Shown piece by piece: positions 7,662 to 15,722 of a DNA stretch of 64,000 nucleotides. Position 1 is the first letter of the stretch, and every line of letters begins with the position of its first letter. The translations under genes were made by a program, and so were the position numbers. A model generated the notes under the pieces. It saw nothing but the letters and a program-made list of their open reading frames with translations, was not told where the DNA came from and did no database searches. Source of the DNA: JAWLHU01 sp049324875 (GTDB lineage: Bacteria > Bacillota > Sulfobacillia > Symbiobacteriales > Symbiobacteriaceae); the NCBI GenBank assembly GCA_049324875.1, contig JBMONC010000060.1, positions 13,447 to 77,446 on the forward strand, read 5' to 3'.

Positions 7662-7735
7662 TGGAGCGGGTGATGGGAATCGAACCCACGCTCTCAGCTT
7701 GGGAAGCTGATGTTCTACCATTGAACTACACCCGC
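7662..7735 (-). tRNA. tRNA-Gly(CCC)
   Basis: A 74-nt cloverleaf with acceptor GCGGGTG/CACCCGC, anticodon stem TCAGC/GCTGA and loop TTCCCAA, giving anticodon CCC (codon GGG), T-arm GGTTCGATTCC and an encoded CCA. A consensus promoter lies just upstream. Confidence 0.95.
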
Positions 7736-7753
7736 ATGCTCTCAGTAACCCTT

Positions 7754-7782
7754 ATTATAGCCACGGCTCCGCCTCAATGCAA
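7754..7782 (-). promoter_or_regulatory. Promoter of tRNA-Gly
   Basis: On the minus strand TTGCAT, 17 bases, then a perfect TATAAT (7754-7759). The -10 box ends 18 bases before the tRNA 5' end. Confidence 0.9.
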
Positions 7783-7797
7783 GTCGAACTGACGTAG

Positions 7798-7828
7798 AAA
7801 AAAGCGGAGCGGTTTCCATCCGCTCCGC
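7798..7828 (-). terminator. purA terminator
   Basis: A perfect 9-bp GC stem (7804-7812 with 7820-7828) is followed on the minus strand by six T. It starts 8 bases past the purA stop. Confidence 0.92.
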
Positions 7829-7835
7829 CCCTTCG

Positions 7836-9134
7836 CTAGAAGATCTCACTCCGGTAGATCGCCTGGGTTCGCTCGCTGCCTACGCCCAGGATGGAGACGG
7901 GGACCCCTGTGAACTCCTCGATCAGCTTCACGTAGCGCTGGGCGCCCGCCGGCAGGTCCTCCAGCCGCTTGGCGGCGCTGAGGGACTCGTTCCATTCCCA
8001 GTTCGGCAGCTCCTCGTACACGGGGGTAACCTGTCCCAGGGCCTTCAGTCCCACCGGGAACTCCTTGGTTACCGTGCCGTCGGGGAGGCGGTACCCAACA
8101 CAGACCTTCAGCACGGGAATCTGGGTCTTGGCCAGGGTGTCGAGGTGCGGAACGGCCAGGTCGGTGATTCCGCTGACACGGCAGGCGTACCGGACCATGA
8201 CCAGATCAAGCCAGCCGATACGGCGCGGGCGCCCGGTGGTGGTTCCGTACTCGTGCCCGAACTCCCGGATCAACTCGCCCTGCTTATCGTGAAGCTCGGT
8301 GGGGAAGGGTCCCTCGCCCACCCGGGAGGTGTAGGCCTTGACAACGCCCACCACCTTGTCGATCTTGGTCGGACCCACTCCCGCCCCAATGATGGCTCCC
8401 GCCGCGATCGGGTGCGAGGCGGTGACGTAGGGGTAGGTGCCGTAGTCAATGTCCAGCAGGTGGCCCTGCGCGCCCTCGAAGAGGACGTTCTTTCCCTCGT
8501 CGATGGCGTCATTGATCAGCTCGACGGTGTTGGCCACATAAGGCCGGAGCTGTTCTGCATACGCCAGGTAAGGCTCAGCGATCTCCTCCACCGTGAAGCC
8601 AGGCATGCCGTAGACCCGGTCGAGCAGCTGGTTCTTCGCCTCGACCTGGGCGGCTAGCTTGGGGAGGAACTCCTCTTTGTCCAGCAGGTCAATCAGGCGG
8701 ATGCCCACACGGGCGAACTTATCCATGTAGGCCGGGCCGATGCCCCGCCGGGTCGTGCCGATCTTGTTGGCACCCTTGCGGTCCTCCTCCGCCTCATCCA
8801 GGCGGATGTGGTACGGGAAGACAACGTGGGCACCGGCGCTGATCCGGAGGTGGGAAAGGTCCACGCCCTTGCCGGCCAGATAGTTCATCTCCGTAAGCAG
8901 TTTCGCCGGATCCAGCACAACACCGTGGCCGATCACGCAAAGCGTTCCGGGGTAGAGAATGCCGGAGGGAATCTGGTGCAGCTTGTACTGCTGGCCGTTC
9001 GCCCATACGGTATGGCCGGCGTTCGCACCGCCGGTGGCACGGACGACCACCTGTGCCTGCGAAGCCAGCAAATCGACAAACTTACCCTTACCTTCATCGC
9101 CCCACTGGGCACCCATCACTACGACGACCGGCAA
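7836..9134 (-). CDS. purA: Adenylosuccinate synthetase
   Basis: A 432-residue cytosolic enzyme that joins IMP and aspartate using GTP to form adenylosuccinate, the first committed step to AMP. The hallmark QWGDEGKGK lies at about residues 9-17, followed by the IMP-binding and GTP-binding parts typical of the full-length family (GTTRRGIGPAY, GTTTGRPRRIGW). The start is the TTG at 9134, seven bases after GGGAGGTG. It gives the usual short N-terminus before the GDEGKGK loop. The gene follows dnaB, as in Bacillus, but has its own strong promoter and, further upstream, an unusual repeat array. Confidence 0.97.
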   Translation of the reverse strand: MPVVVVMGAQWGDEGKGKFVDLLASQAQVVVRATGGANAGHTVWANGQQYKLHQIPSGILYPGTLCVIGHGVVLDPAKLLTEMNYLAGKGVDLSHLRISAGAHVVFPYHIRLDEAEEDRKGANKIGTTRRGIGPAYMDKFARVGIRLIDLLDKEEFLPKLAAQVEAKNQLLDRVYGMPGFTVEEIAEPYLAYAEQLRPYVANTVELINDAIDEGKNVLFEGAQGHLLDIDYGTYPYVTASHPIAAGAIIGAGVGPTKIDKVVGVVKAYTSRVGEGPFPTELHDKQGELIREFGHEYGTTTGRPRRIGWLDLVMVRYACRVSGITDLAVPHLDTLAKTQIPVLKVCVGYRLPDGTVTKEFPVGLKALGQVTPVYEELPNWEWNESLSAAKRLEDLPAGAQRYVKLIEEFTGVPVSILGVGSERTQAIYRSEIF

Positions 9135-9211
9135 AAGGGGCACCTCCCGTACAAAAGGGCCAGGGCGCAATGGCCATGGCCCCCTCAGTTTCCACCTGCA
9201 AACCCCAGGAC

Positions 9212-9240
9212 AGTGTATCACCCGGCGAATAGGGTGTCAA
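9212..9240 (-). promoter_or_regulatory. purA promoter
   Basis: On the minus strand a perfect TTGACA (9235-9240), 17 bases, then TACACT (9212-9217). It lies about 80 bases before the purA start. Confidence 0.88.
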
Positions 9241-9254
9241 CGCGCGGGCGAACG

Positions 9255-9274
9255 TTGTCCACAGCTGTGGATAT
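9255..9274. promoter_or_regulatory. Inverted pair of DnaA-box-like sites
   Basis: TTGTCCACA (9255-9263) and TGTGGATAT (9266-9274, reverse ATATCCACA) each differ from the DnaA consensus TTATCCACA at one position. They face each other two bases apart and end 15 bases upstream of the purA -35 box, a position suited to transcriptional control. Confidence 0.6.
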
Positions 9275-9288
9275 AAATGTTCGTAACT

Positions 9289-9387
9289 CGCGACGTGCAA
9301 GATTCGCGCGTCGTCGCGGGTTGGACAGAGCGTCGCGTGAACCACGAATCGTCGCGAAAAGCTGGTGCCGTCGCGTGTTCACTGATC
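9289..9387. repeat. Heptamer array with exact 19-bp period
   Basis: CGTCGCG occurs at 9312, 9331, 9350 and 9369, each exactly 19 bp apart, with unrelated sequence between. One inverted copy (CGCGACG) lies at 9289-9295, next to the DnaA-box pair. The array fills the dnaB-purA intergenic region, roughly 70-160 bp upstream of the purA -35 box. The pattern suggests phased binding sites for one protein. Which protein is unknown. Confidence 0.75.
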
Positions 9388-9406
9388 ACATGGCGCCCGT
9401 CTCCGT

Positions 9407-10750
9407 CTATGCCCCCCTCTTGTGCTCCCTGCCATACATCTTCTGAATATCCTTCATGAAGTAGAGTTCCACCGATCCGACAGGGCCATTACGATGCTTG
9501 GCCACAATGATCTCTACCATATCCTTCTTCTCCGTGTTCTGGTCGTAGTAGTCCTCCCGATAGAGGAAGGCAACCATATCGGCATCCTGCTCAATGGCGC
9601 CCGATTCACGGAGGTCCGAGAGCATAGGCCGCTTGTCTTGCCGCTGCTCCACGGAGCGCGAGAGCTGGGAGAGGGCGATTACCGGCACCTTCAGCTCTCG
9701 TGCCAGCCCCTTGAGCGAGCGGGAGATCTCCGAGATCTCCTGCTGCCGGTTGGACTGCTGCCCGGGCCGCTGGGGAATCGACATCAACTGGAGATAGTCC
9801 ACGATGATCAGGTCAAGCCCATGCTCCTGGGAAATACGGCGGGCTTTTGCCCGCAGTTCCGGCAGGGGGCAGTTTGGGGTATCATCGATGTAAATATGCG
9901 ACTCAGCCAGGGTGGAGAGGGCTGTTCCGAGCCGGTGCCAGTCCTGGTCCTGCAGTTGGCCCGTCCGGAGTTTGTGGCCGTCCACCGCCGCTTCTGCTGC
10001 CAGCAGGCGCATGGCCAGCTGTTCCGCACTCATCTCGAGGGAGAAGAAACAGACCTTCGCACCCCCGAGCACAGCAGCATTCCGGGCAACGTTCAGGGTG
10101 AAGGCGGTCTTGCCCACCGACGGGCGGGCCGCGACGATGATCATATCGGAAGGTTGAAAGCCCGATGTCATCCGGTCGAGATCCTGAAAGCCGGAGGGAA
10201 TGCCGGTGGTCTTCCCCTTGGAGCTGTACAGGAACTCCAGGTGGCCGTAAGCCGTGACCAGTGCCTCCCGAATATGCTGGTACCCCTTCGCCGACCGGCG
10301 GTGGGTCACCGCGAAGATCGACTTCTCGGCCTCCTGCAGGGTGGCCTCCAGGTCCTCGGTGGCGTAGCAGTCGTCCACAATGCGGCGGGCGGCGGTCTGC
10401 AGGCGGCGCAGGGTCGCCTTGCCCTCGACGATCTCGGCATACTGGTTGACGTTGGCCGTGGTGGGCACCATGTTGATCAGACTGGTGAGGTAGGTAAGCC
10501 CCCCCACCTCCTCCAGCAGCCCCATCTTGGCCAGTTCGTCCTGCACGGTGATCGGGTCAACGGGTTCGCCCCGGTTATAGATGGAGAGCATAGCCGCGAA
10601 CAGCTGCTGGTGCTTATCCGAGTAAAAGTCCTCAGGCACCAGCTTATTGGAGACGGCGATGACGGCCTCTTTGTCGATCAGCATCGCGCCCAGGACCGAC
10701 TGCTCCGCCTCGAGGTTCTGCGGTGGGACCCGTTCACTGAAGGCGTTCAT
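9407..10750 (-). CDS. dnaB: Replicative DNA helicase DnaB
   Basis: A 447-residue hexameric 5'-3' helicase that unwinds the fork and recruits primase. The N-terminal DnaB domain (about 8-110) contains EAEQSVLGAML and VDPITVQDEL. The C-terminal RecA-like motor has Walker A ARPSVGKT (about residue 210), the Walker B stretch IIVDYLQLM and LSQLSRSVEQR. ATG at 10750 is chosen because GGGGGTG lies just before it; upstream frame extension has no support. No intein is present. The gene sits between the spore-type Lon gene and purA. Confidence 0.97.
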   Translation of the reverse strand: MNAFSERVPPQNLEAEQSVLGAMLIDKEAVIAVSNKLVPEDFYSDKHQQLFAAMLSIYNRGEPVDPITVQDELAKMGLLEEVGGLTYLTSLINMVPTTANVNQYAEIVEGKATLRRLQTAARRIVDDCYATEDLEATLQEAEKSIFAVTHRRSAKGYQHIREALVTAYGHLEFLYSSKGKTTGIPSGFQDLDRMTSGFQPSDMIIVAARPSVGKTAFTLNVARNAAVLGGAKVCFFSLEMSAEQLAMRLLAAEAAVDGHKLRTGQLQDQDWHRLGTALSTLAESHIYIDDTPNCPLPELRAKARRISQEHGLDLIIVDYLQLMSIPQRPGQQSNRQQEISEISRSLKGLARELKVPVIALSQLSRSVEQRQDKRPMLSDLRESGAIEQDADMVAFLYREDYYDQNTEKKDMVEIIVAKHRNGPVGSVELYFMKDIQKMYGREHKRGA

Positions 10751-10839
10751 GACCGACACCCCCAAACACAAGTTCTGCCCATTGATTCTGCCCACTCCGT
10801 CAGAATCCTTCACGAGGAGTGCCAGACAGAGACAGCGGC

Positions 10840-10867
10840 GCGCGGGCCGGCAGCAGCCGACCCGCGC
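10840..10867. terminator. GC-rich hairpin between lonC and dnaB
   Basis: A 12-bp stem with one mismatch (10840-10851 with 10856-10867) and a 4-base loop. Neither side has a clean T-run on the minus strand, so it may only reduce read-through or protect the upstream transcript. Confidence 0.4.
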
Positions 10868-10912
10868 TGTTTTGCGCCGCGTTCAATTCGACACCCGAAC
10901 CGGGGAACCCTG

Positions 10913-12874
10913 CTAGCCGGCACTGCGAACCTCGTGGGCTGGCTCGGCCAGAACCAGCGCCATCGCCTCTTCGATCGTCGCGGCGAAGCAGATCTCAATG
11001 CCGCTCACCGCCTGCGGGACATCCTTCCGATTCTCCTCCGGCAAGACCACCCGGGCCATGCCGGCCTGCTTGGCACCATAGATCTTCTCATAGACGCCGC
11101 CGATCGCCTTGACGGCCCCCCGGATCGAAACCTCCCCGGTGATGGCGACATCCTGGCGGATAGGCCGGCCCTGAATGGCGGAGATCATCGCCAGATAGAT
11201 GGCGGTGCCGGCGCTGGGACCATCGATTCGCCCACCACCCACCACGTTCACGTGCATGTCCCAGTTGGCCAGATCCTCCCCAGTCACCCTGCGGATGACC
11301 GCGGCGGCGTTGAAGAGCGAGTCCTTGGTCATCGATCCCGCCGTATCGTTGATGCGAAGACCGCCCCTGCCGGGTTCCCGAGCCGGGAAGGCCACCGCCT
11401 CAATCTCCAGCACGGAGCCGATGTAGCCAAGCACGCCGAGGCCGAATATCCGACCCACCTCCGCCGAGTCGGAGGCCTTGCGCGTCACGTTTGGTGACAG
11501 CCGCCCGGACTGCAGGACCTCGTAGACGTGCTGCGCCGTCACGGTCATGCCCTCCTCGGGGGCCTCGCCGCCCGCTTGATAGAGCGCCAGTCCGTAGGCG
11601 TCGGCCAGAATGCCAATCGCCTTCCGCCCCTCAATGGTGTACTCGGCGATGACCGCCGAGACGCCCTCCTCCAGCCGGATTCCAATGCGCTCCGCGGCCT
11701 GCTCGACAATCAGCCGGATGTCGGCCGGTGTGAGCGGCTCAAAGAAGACCTCGGCGCACCGGGAGCGCAGGGCAGGGTTGATCTCACCGGGGTCACGGGT
11801 GGTCGCACCGATCAGGATGATATCCGCCGGGGCGCCCTCTTCAAACAGCTTCTTCACGTACTTCGGCACGTTCGGGTCGTTGGCGTCGTAATAGCTGGAG
11901 TCGAAGGCGACACGCTTGTCCTCCAACACCTTGAGCAGCTTGCTCTGCAGCATGGGCTCCAGCTCACCGATCTCATCAATAAACAGCACGCCGCCGTGGG
12001 CATCGGTTACCAGGCCGGTCTTCGGCTCCGGAATGCCGCTGTCGGCCAGGTCCCGGCGTGCCCCCTGGTAGATCGGGTCATGAACGGAACCGAGGAGCGG
12101 ATTGGTCACCTCGCGCGGGTCCCAGCGGAGCGTGGTGCCGTCCACCTCAACAAAGGGAGCATCCTCTGCGAAGGGGGTATGGGGCAGCCGCTTGGCCTCC
12201 TCCAGCGCCAACCGAGCCACGGTGGTCTTGCCCACACCGGGAGGGCCGTACATGATGATATGCTGGGGGAACGGGGAGGCGATCTTGGCGAGCAGCGCCT
12301 TGATGGCCCGCTCCTGCCCGACGACCTCGCTCAGTTTGGAGGGGCGGAGCACGTCGATGGCGGTGCGGACCAACCGCTTCTGCTCCAGGGCCTCCAGATG
12401 CTCCAGCTTCTTGAGCGTGGAGGTGGTCTCCGGACCGGCATCCTCCTTGAGGACCTGCTGCTTGATCTCACGGTAGTAGTCCTCGTGCCGCTCCTGCATG
12501 CGCGCCTGGATCTTCTTCTCGATCTTGTCTTCCACCGTGCGCCGGGCAATCAGATCGGCGATCTCATTCTCCAGGTGGTCGATGATCTTGGGGATCTGAC
12601 TGCGGGAGGGCAGGGCGTCGATGGTGGGATCCTCAAACACCAGGCGCTGCAGGGCCAGCACCTGCTCCTCCACATGGTCGGACTTCATCAGCCCGAGGGC
12701 CTCGAGCTTGCCGGCTTTCAACACCAGCCGTTCAGGGCCCCACAGGTTTGTGAGCAGCCCGAAGAGCGCCCCCACCTGCCGGCGCAGTTGCTCTTCGGGA
12801 GAGAGCTTCTTATTCAGGGCCTCCATCTCATCCGGTCGGGCGCTACGAATAAGCTTGTCTAAAATATCCTTCAT
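10913..12874 (-). CDS. lonC: Spore-type Lon family ATP-dependent protease (LonC-like)
   Basis: A 653-residue single-chain AAA+ Ser/Lys protease without the large N-terminal LAN domain of classical Lon. The first 170 residues are charged and helical. The ATPase follows with Walker A GPPGVGKTT (about 212-220), Walker B GGVLFIDEIGEL, and sensor GATTRDP. The C-terminal protease domain has the catalytic Ser in DGPSAGTA and the Lys in VKAIGGVYEKI. The size and position beside dnaB match the spore-former Lon subfamily often named LonC; LonB is the alternative. The SD (GAGGAGGTG) is about 25 bases from the ATG, and a short GC hairpin fills that gap, which could bring them together. No other start with a good SD is visible. 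Confidence 0.85.
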   Translation of the reverse strand: MKDILDKLIRSARPDEMEALNKKLSPEEQLRRQVGALFGLLTNLWGPERLVLKAGKLEALGLMKSDHVEEQVLALQRLVFEDPTIDALPSRSQIPKIIDHLENEIADLIARRTVEDKIEKKIQARMQERHEDYYREIKQQVLKEDAGPETTSTLKKLEHLEALEQKRLVRTAIDVLRPSKLSEVVGQERAIKALLAKIASPFPQHIIMYGPPGVGKTTVARLALEEAKRLPHTPFAEDAPFVEVDGTTLRWDPREVTNPLLGSVHDPIYQGARRDLADSGIPEPKTGLVTDAHGGVLFIDEIGELEPMLQSKLLKVLEDKRVAFDSSYYDANDPNVPKYVKKLFEEGAPADIILIGATTRDPGEINPALRSRCAEVFFEPLTPADIRLIVEQAAERIGIRLEEGVSAVIAEYTIEGRKAIGILADAYGLALYQAGGEAPEEGMTVTAQHVYEVLQSGRLSPNVTRKASDSAEVGRIFGLGVLGYIGSVLEIEAVAFPAREPGRGGLRINDTAGSMTKDSLFNAAAVIRRVTGEDLANWDMHVNVVGGGRIDGPSAGTAIYLAMISAIQGRPIRQDVAITGEVSIRGAVKAIGGVYEKIYGAKQAGMARVVLPEENRKDVPQAVSGIEICFAATIEEAMALVLAEPAHEVRSAG

Positions 12875-12955
12875 ATGGATTAGGGCCGGCGGCCCACACC
12901 TCCTCTCGCAGCCAGACGCGGCCCTGACCGGGTTCGCCGGCCGGGCCGCTATTCT

Positions 12956-13402
12956 CTACTCAGCTACGATTTCGACGTTCACGGTACCTGTGATGTTGTG
13001 GCCGAACTTCAGCGAGACGGGATAGACGCCCAGGGACTTGATGGGAGAGGTCAGTTCGATCATCCGCCGATCGAACTCCTTGCCCAGGAACTTGCTGATG
13101 GCTTCGGCCACATCCTTGTTGGTGACGGAGCCAAAGAGGCGGCCTGCCTCTCCGCACTTGGCGGGAAGCCGGACCGTCTGCCCCTCAAGCTTGTCACGCA
13201 GCGCCTTCAGTTCGCTGAGAATCCGCTCCTGCTTGGCGGCCTGCGCCTTCTTCTCTTCCTCAATGGACTTGAGGGCACCGGCGGATGCTTCCACAGCCAG
13301 GCCGCGCGGGAGCAGGAAGTTGCGGGCATACCCGTCGGAGACCTCCAGCATCTGGCCCTTCTTGCCCGTGCCCTTTACATCGGCCTTCAGAATCACCTTC
13401 AT
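12956..13402 (-). CDS. rplI: 50S ribosomal protein L9
   Basis: The 148-residue protein has the L9 two-domain shape: an N-terminal RNA-binding domain (MKVILKADVKGTGKKGQ, then YARNFLLPRGLA), a long central helix (about 40-75, rich in E, K, A and Q) and a C-terminal domain with GRLFGSVTNKDVA. It binds 23S rRNA near the L1 stalk. CCTAGGAGGG lies seven bases before the ATG. It directly follows yybS (10-bp gap), so gdpP, which usually lies between them in Firmicutes, is absent here. Confidence 0.97.
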   Translation of the reverse strand: MKVILKADVKGTGKKGQMLEVSDGYARNFLLPRGLAVEASAGALKSIEEEKKAQAAKQERILSELKALRDKLEGQTVRLPAKCGEAGRLFGSVTNKDVAEAISKFLGKEFDRRMIELTSPIKSLGVYPVSLKFGHNITGTVNVEIVAE

Positions 13403-13412
13403 GTTATCCCTC

Positions 13413-14438
13413 CTAGGTGCTCTCCTCTGGGCGCTTCCACATGCCGTGGCCCAGGCCTCGGAAGTCAAAGATGGTATCCCACATGGCGAGGAGAATCGAG
13501 AGTTGGAACGCAAGCTGGAACATGAGCAGGAACAGAATGGCGAGCAGCCAACCAGCGGCCGCCTTGCTCCAATTGCGCTTGCGCAGGTACCCGTAGGCTA
13601 CGGCAATGCCGGCCAGCACAAAGATGTACCCTAAAGGGGTGAACAGGTTTAGCAGCAGTTTCGTCCACCACGGCGCACCCACAATCGTGGGGGTCTGCAT
13701 GGCATAGGATGTGGCAAACATCAGCAGACCGTAGACCCAGACGAGCCAGACCGGCAAGGTGAACTGCTCGAATGGTGCCGTTTCCGGGACGGGGTGGCCA
13801 AAGCGTGGGAGTGACCACCGGCAGAGCTGCCAGTTGATCCAACTCATCAGGGCACCGCCCATAAAGACAAGGGCAGGCAGCAAGGCCCATGCGACCGCAA
13901 CCTTGTCCTCACGAAACTCCCGGAGGAGCTGGAGATAGGCCTCCTGGTTTCTGGCCTCGGCCTCGTTGCGGGGCGGCTGGGCGCGGGTAACCTGCTCCAG
14001 GGCCAGGTAAAACTCGTCCTGGGCCTTGGCCAGCGGCCCGCTTGCTACCATCATTTCGACGGGATCCCGCCCGGGGAAGACGGCCACCCGCATCAGGACA
14101 TAGGTCATGGCGAAGCCGACGAAGAAGACCGCGACAGCACCCAGTCCGATGGTCAGCGGCCTCCATTTGTGCCGCAAACCGTAGCCAAAAATCAGCCCCG
14201 GAAAGACGCCCGCCGGAATCGACATCAGGGCGTTGACAACCCCCCGGAAGGCCCCGGTCATTAGGACGGCGACAATCGCCGTCAGCAGAGCCGTGCGCCC
14301 CCCATGCCGAATGAAGACCACGACGAGCGGAAGCGGCATGAGGAGAGCGAGGCCGGGAACGATCGCGAAGACGACGACCAGGGCTGCCATCAGCCCGCCG
14401 AAGACAAGTCCTCTTGCGCTTGCGTGTCGAGTGTTCAT
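13413..14438 (-). CDS. yybS: YybS-like multipass membrane protein (DUF2232)
   Basis: A 341-residue integral membrane protein with about eight hydrophobic segments and an amphipathic, charged stretch in the middle (about 150-190). The pattern and the position between rpsR and rplI match YybS/DUF2232, a family of unknown biochemical function related to S-component-like membrane proteins. The ATG at 14438 has GGAG seven bases upstream; a frame extension to 14480 lacks an SD. It is probably co-transcribed with rplI. Confidence 0.8.
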   Translation of the reverse strand: MNTRHASARGLVFGGLMAALVVVFAIVPGLALLMPLPLVVVFIRHGGRTALLTAIVAVLMTGAFRGVVNALMSIPAGVFPGLIFGYGLRHKWRPLTIGLGAVAVFFVGFAMTYVLMRVAVFPGRDPVEMMVASGPLAKAQDEFYLALEQVTRAQPPRNEAEARNQEAYLQLLREFREDKVAVAWALLPALVFMGGALMSWINWQLCRWSLPRFGHPVPETAPFEQFTLPVWLVWVYGLLMFATSYAMQTPTIVGAPWWTKLLLNLFTPLGYIFVLAGIAVAYGYLRKRNWSKAAAGWLLAILFLLMFQLAFQLSILLAMWDTIFDFRGLGHGMWKRPEEST

Positions 14439-14522
14439 CGCTCTACTCCTTTGCCGGGACGGAGGCATGGGCTTCTCCATTCGCCAGGTGCTGGGCCGAC
14501 TCCTGCGCCAGATCGGGGTAGG

Positions 14523-14553
14523 AAAAAGGGGGCACCGCGGCAGCGGTGCCCCC
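14523..14553 (-). terminator. Terminator after rpsR
   Basis: An 11-bp perfect GC stem (14528-14538 with 14543-14553), 4-base loop, then five T on the minus strand. It ends the rpsF-ssb-rpsR transcript before yybS. Confidence 0.92.
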
Positions 14554-14574
14554 TTGGTTCCGTTACGGTGCCGC

Positions 14575-14805
14575 CTACTCGACGGTAAACGGCAGCAGGG
14601 CCATAATACGGGCCCGCTTGATCGCCACGGTCAGCGCACGCTGGTGGGCGGCGCAGTTGCCCGAGATACGCCGCGGCAGAATCTTGCCACGCTCGGTAAT
14701 GTAACGCTTCAGACGCCCAACGTCCTTATAGTCAACGTTCTCAACCTTGTCGACGCAGAAGCTGCACACACGGCGCTTCGGCCGACGGCCACGTTCACGA
14801 CGCAT
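14575..14805 (-). CDS. rpsR: 30S ribosomal protein S18
   Basis: A 76-residue protein with the S18 signature (YKDVGRLKRYITERGKILPRRISG) followed by AAHQRALTVAIKRARIMALLPF. Its Cys residues near the N-terminus (CSFC) and at position about 51 correspond to the zinc-binding form of S18. It forms the S6:S18 heterodimer of the platform. AAAGGAGGACAAGGAA precedes the ATG. Confidence 0.97.
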   Translation of the reverse strand: MRRERGRRPKRRVCSFCVDKVENVDYKDVGRLKRYITERGKILPRRISGNCAAHQRALTVAIKRARIMALLPFTVE

Positions 14806-14823
14806 TTCCTTGTCCTCCTTTCA

Positions 14824-15249
14824 TTAGAAGGGGACATCATCATCGTCGTTGAAGGTCAGTTCACTGCCCATGCCCGACTCGCGGCGAGGGCTTGTGCCCG
14901 CATTCATGGAGCGATCCCCACCGCTGTCACGCCCGCTGTCGAGGAACCGCACCGTGCTGGCGACGATTTCCGCTTTCTCCCGGCGCTGACCCTCCTGGGT
15001 CTCAAACTGCCGGATCTGCAGGCGCCCTTGAACCGCCACAAGGCGGCCCTTCTGAAGGTAGTTGGCAACGGTCTCTGCCTGACGCTCCCACACGACGATA
15101 TCGATGAAGTCCGTTTCTTTCTCGCCCTGTGGATTCGTGGTGCCACGGTCCACGGCCAGTCGCAGCGTTGCGACGGCTTTGCCCGATGGGGTATACCGCA
15201 GCTCGGGGTCCTTGGTAAGGCGGCCAATCAGAACAACGGAGTTGAGCAC
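14824..15249 (-). CDS. ssb: Single-stranded DNA-binding protein
   Basis: A 141-residue SSB: an N-terminal OB-fold (about 1-105, MLNSVVLIGRLTKDPELRYT, then FIDIVVWERQAE) and a short Gly/Ser/Arg-rich linker leading to the acidic tip DDDDVPF that docks replication and repair partners. It works as a tetramer on ssDNA at the fork. It lies between rpsF and rpsR as in most Firmicutes. Confidence 0.97.
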   Translation of the reverse strand: MLNSVVLIGRLTKDPELRYTPSGKAVATLRLAVDRGTTNPQGEKETDFIDIVVWERQAETVANYLQKGRLVAVQGRLQIRQFETQEGQRREKAEIVASTVRFLDSGRDSGGDRSMNAGTSPRRESGMGSELTFNDDDDVPF

Positions 15250-15271
15250 ATCCTTACCTCCTTTGGTGGTT

Positions 15272-15559
15272 CTACTCCTCCGGGCGGACGATCAGGAACC
15301 GGACGACTTCATCGGTGATCTTCAGAACGCGGGTCAGTTCCTCCGCGGTCTTCGCTTCACCCTTGAAGTAGACGACCGTGTAATAACCGTCACGGAGATC
15401 CTTGATCTCGTAAGCCAAACGCTGCTTCTTCCAGGCCTCGGTCTTCTCGATCGAACCACCGTTGCCGGTGATCAGACCAGAGATCTTGTCCATCAGGCCC
15501 TGGAGACCAGCCTCGTCCAGCTCAGGACGGCCGATTACCATCATCTCATAGTTCCTCAA
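15272..15559 (-). CDS. rpsF: 30S ribosomal protein S6
   Basis: A 95-residue protein beginning LRNYEMMVIGRPELDE and containing KKQRLAYEIKDLRDGYYTVV, both typical of S6. The start is a TTG at 15559 with GGAGGAGGTG seven bases upstream. S6 pairs with S18 in the 30S platform. The leader between the promoter and the start is about 95 nt and holds a stable stem (GGCTGC/GCAGCC); in many bacteria this leader binds the S6:S18 complex for feedback control, but I cannot confirm the motif here. Confidence 0.96.
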   Translation of the reverse strand: MRNYEMMVIGRPELDEAGLQGLMDKISGLITGNGGSIEKTEAWKKQRLAYEIKDLRDGYYTVVYFKGEAKTAEELTRVLKITDEVVRFLIVRPEE

Positions 15560-15665
15560 GGTAGCACCTCCTCCCCATGGTCTTATGGCTCCACTCCAGT
15601 GGAGCAGGGAGGCAGCAGCCAATGGCTGCGCCTATGTCTGCGCTGTCTGCCAGCGCATCCAGTTC

Positions 15666-15694
15666 ATATTAGCACGCGCGGACCGTGGGTTCAA
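15666..15694 (-). promoter_or_regulatory. Promoter of rpsF-ssb-rpsR
   Basis: On the minus strand TTGAAC (15689-15694), 17 bases, TAATAT (15666-15671). Confidence 0.88.
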
Positions 15695-15722
15695 GCGCGT
15701 AATAGCCGGAATCACCCGCGGT

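Noticed and set aside
9249..9283. PurR boxes upstream of purA
   Set aside because: CGAA and TTCG are present in the right order, but 27 bases lie between them, not the 16-17 expected for a PurR box pair.
9289..9387. CRISPR array
   Set aside because: The repeated unit is only 7 bp with 12-bp spacers, far too short for CRISPR, and no cas genes are present.
9422..11497. A 691-codon plus-strand open frame
   Set aside because: Antisense of dnaB and lonC, whose motifs are all intact on the minus strand.
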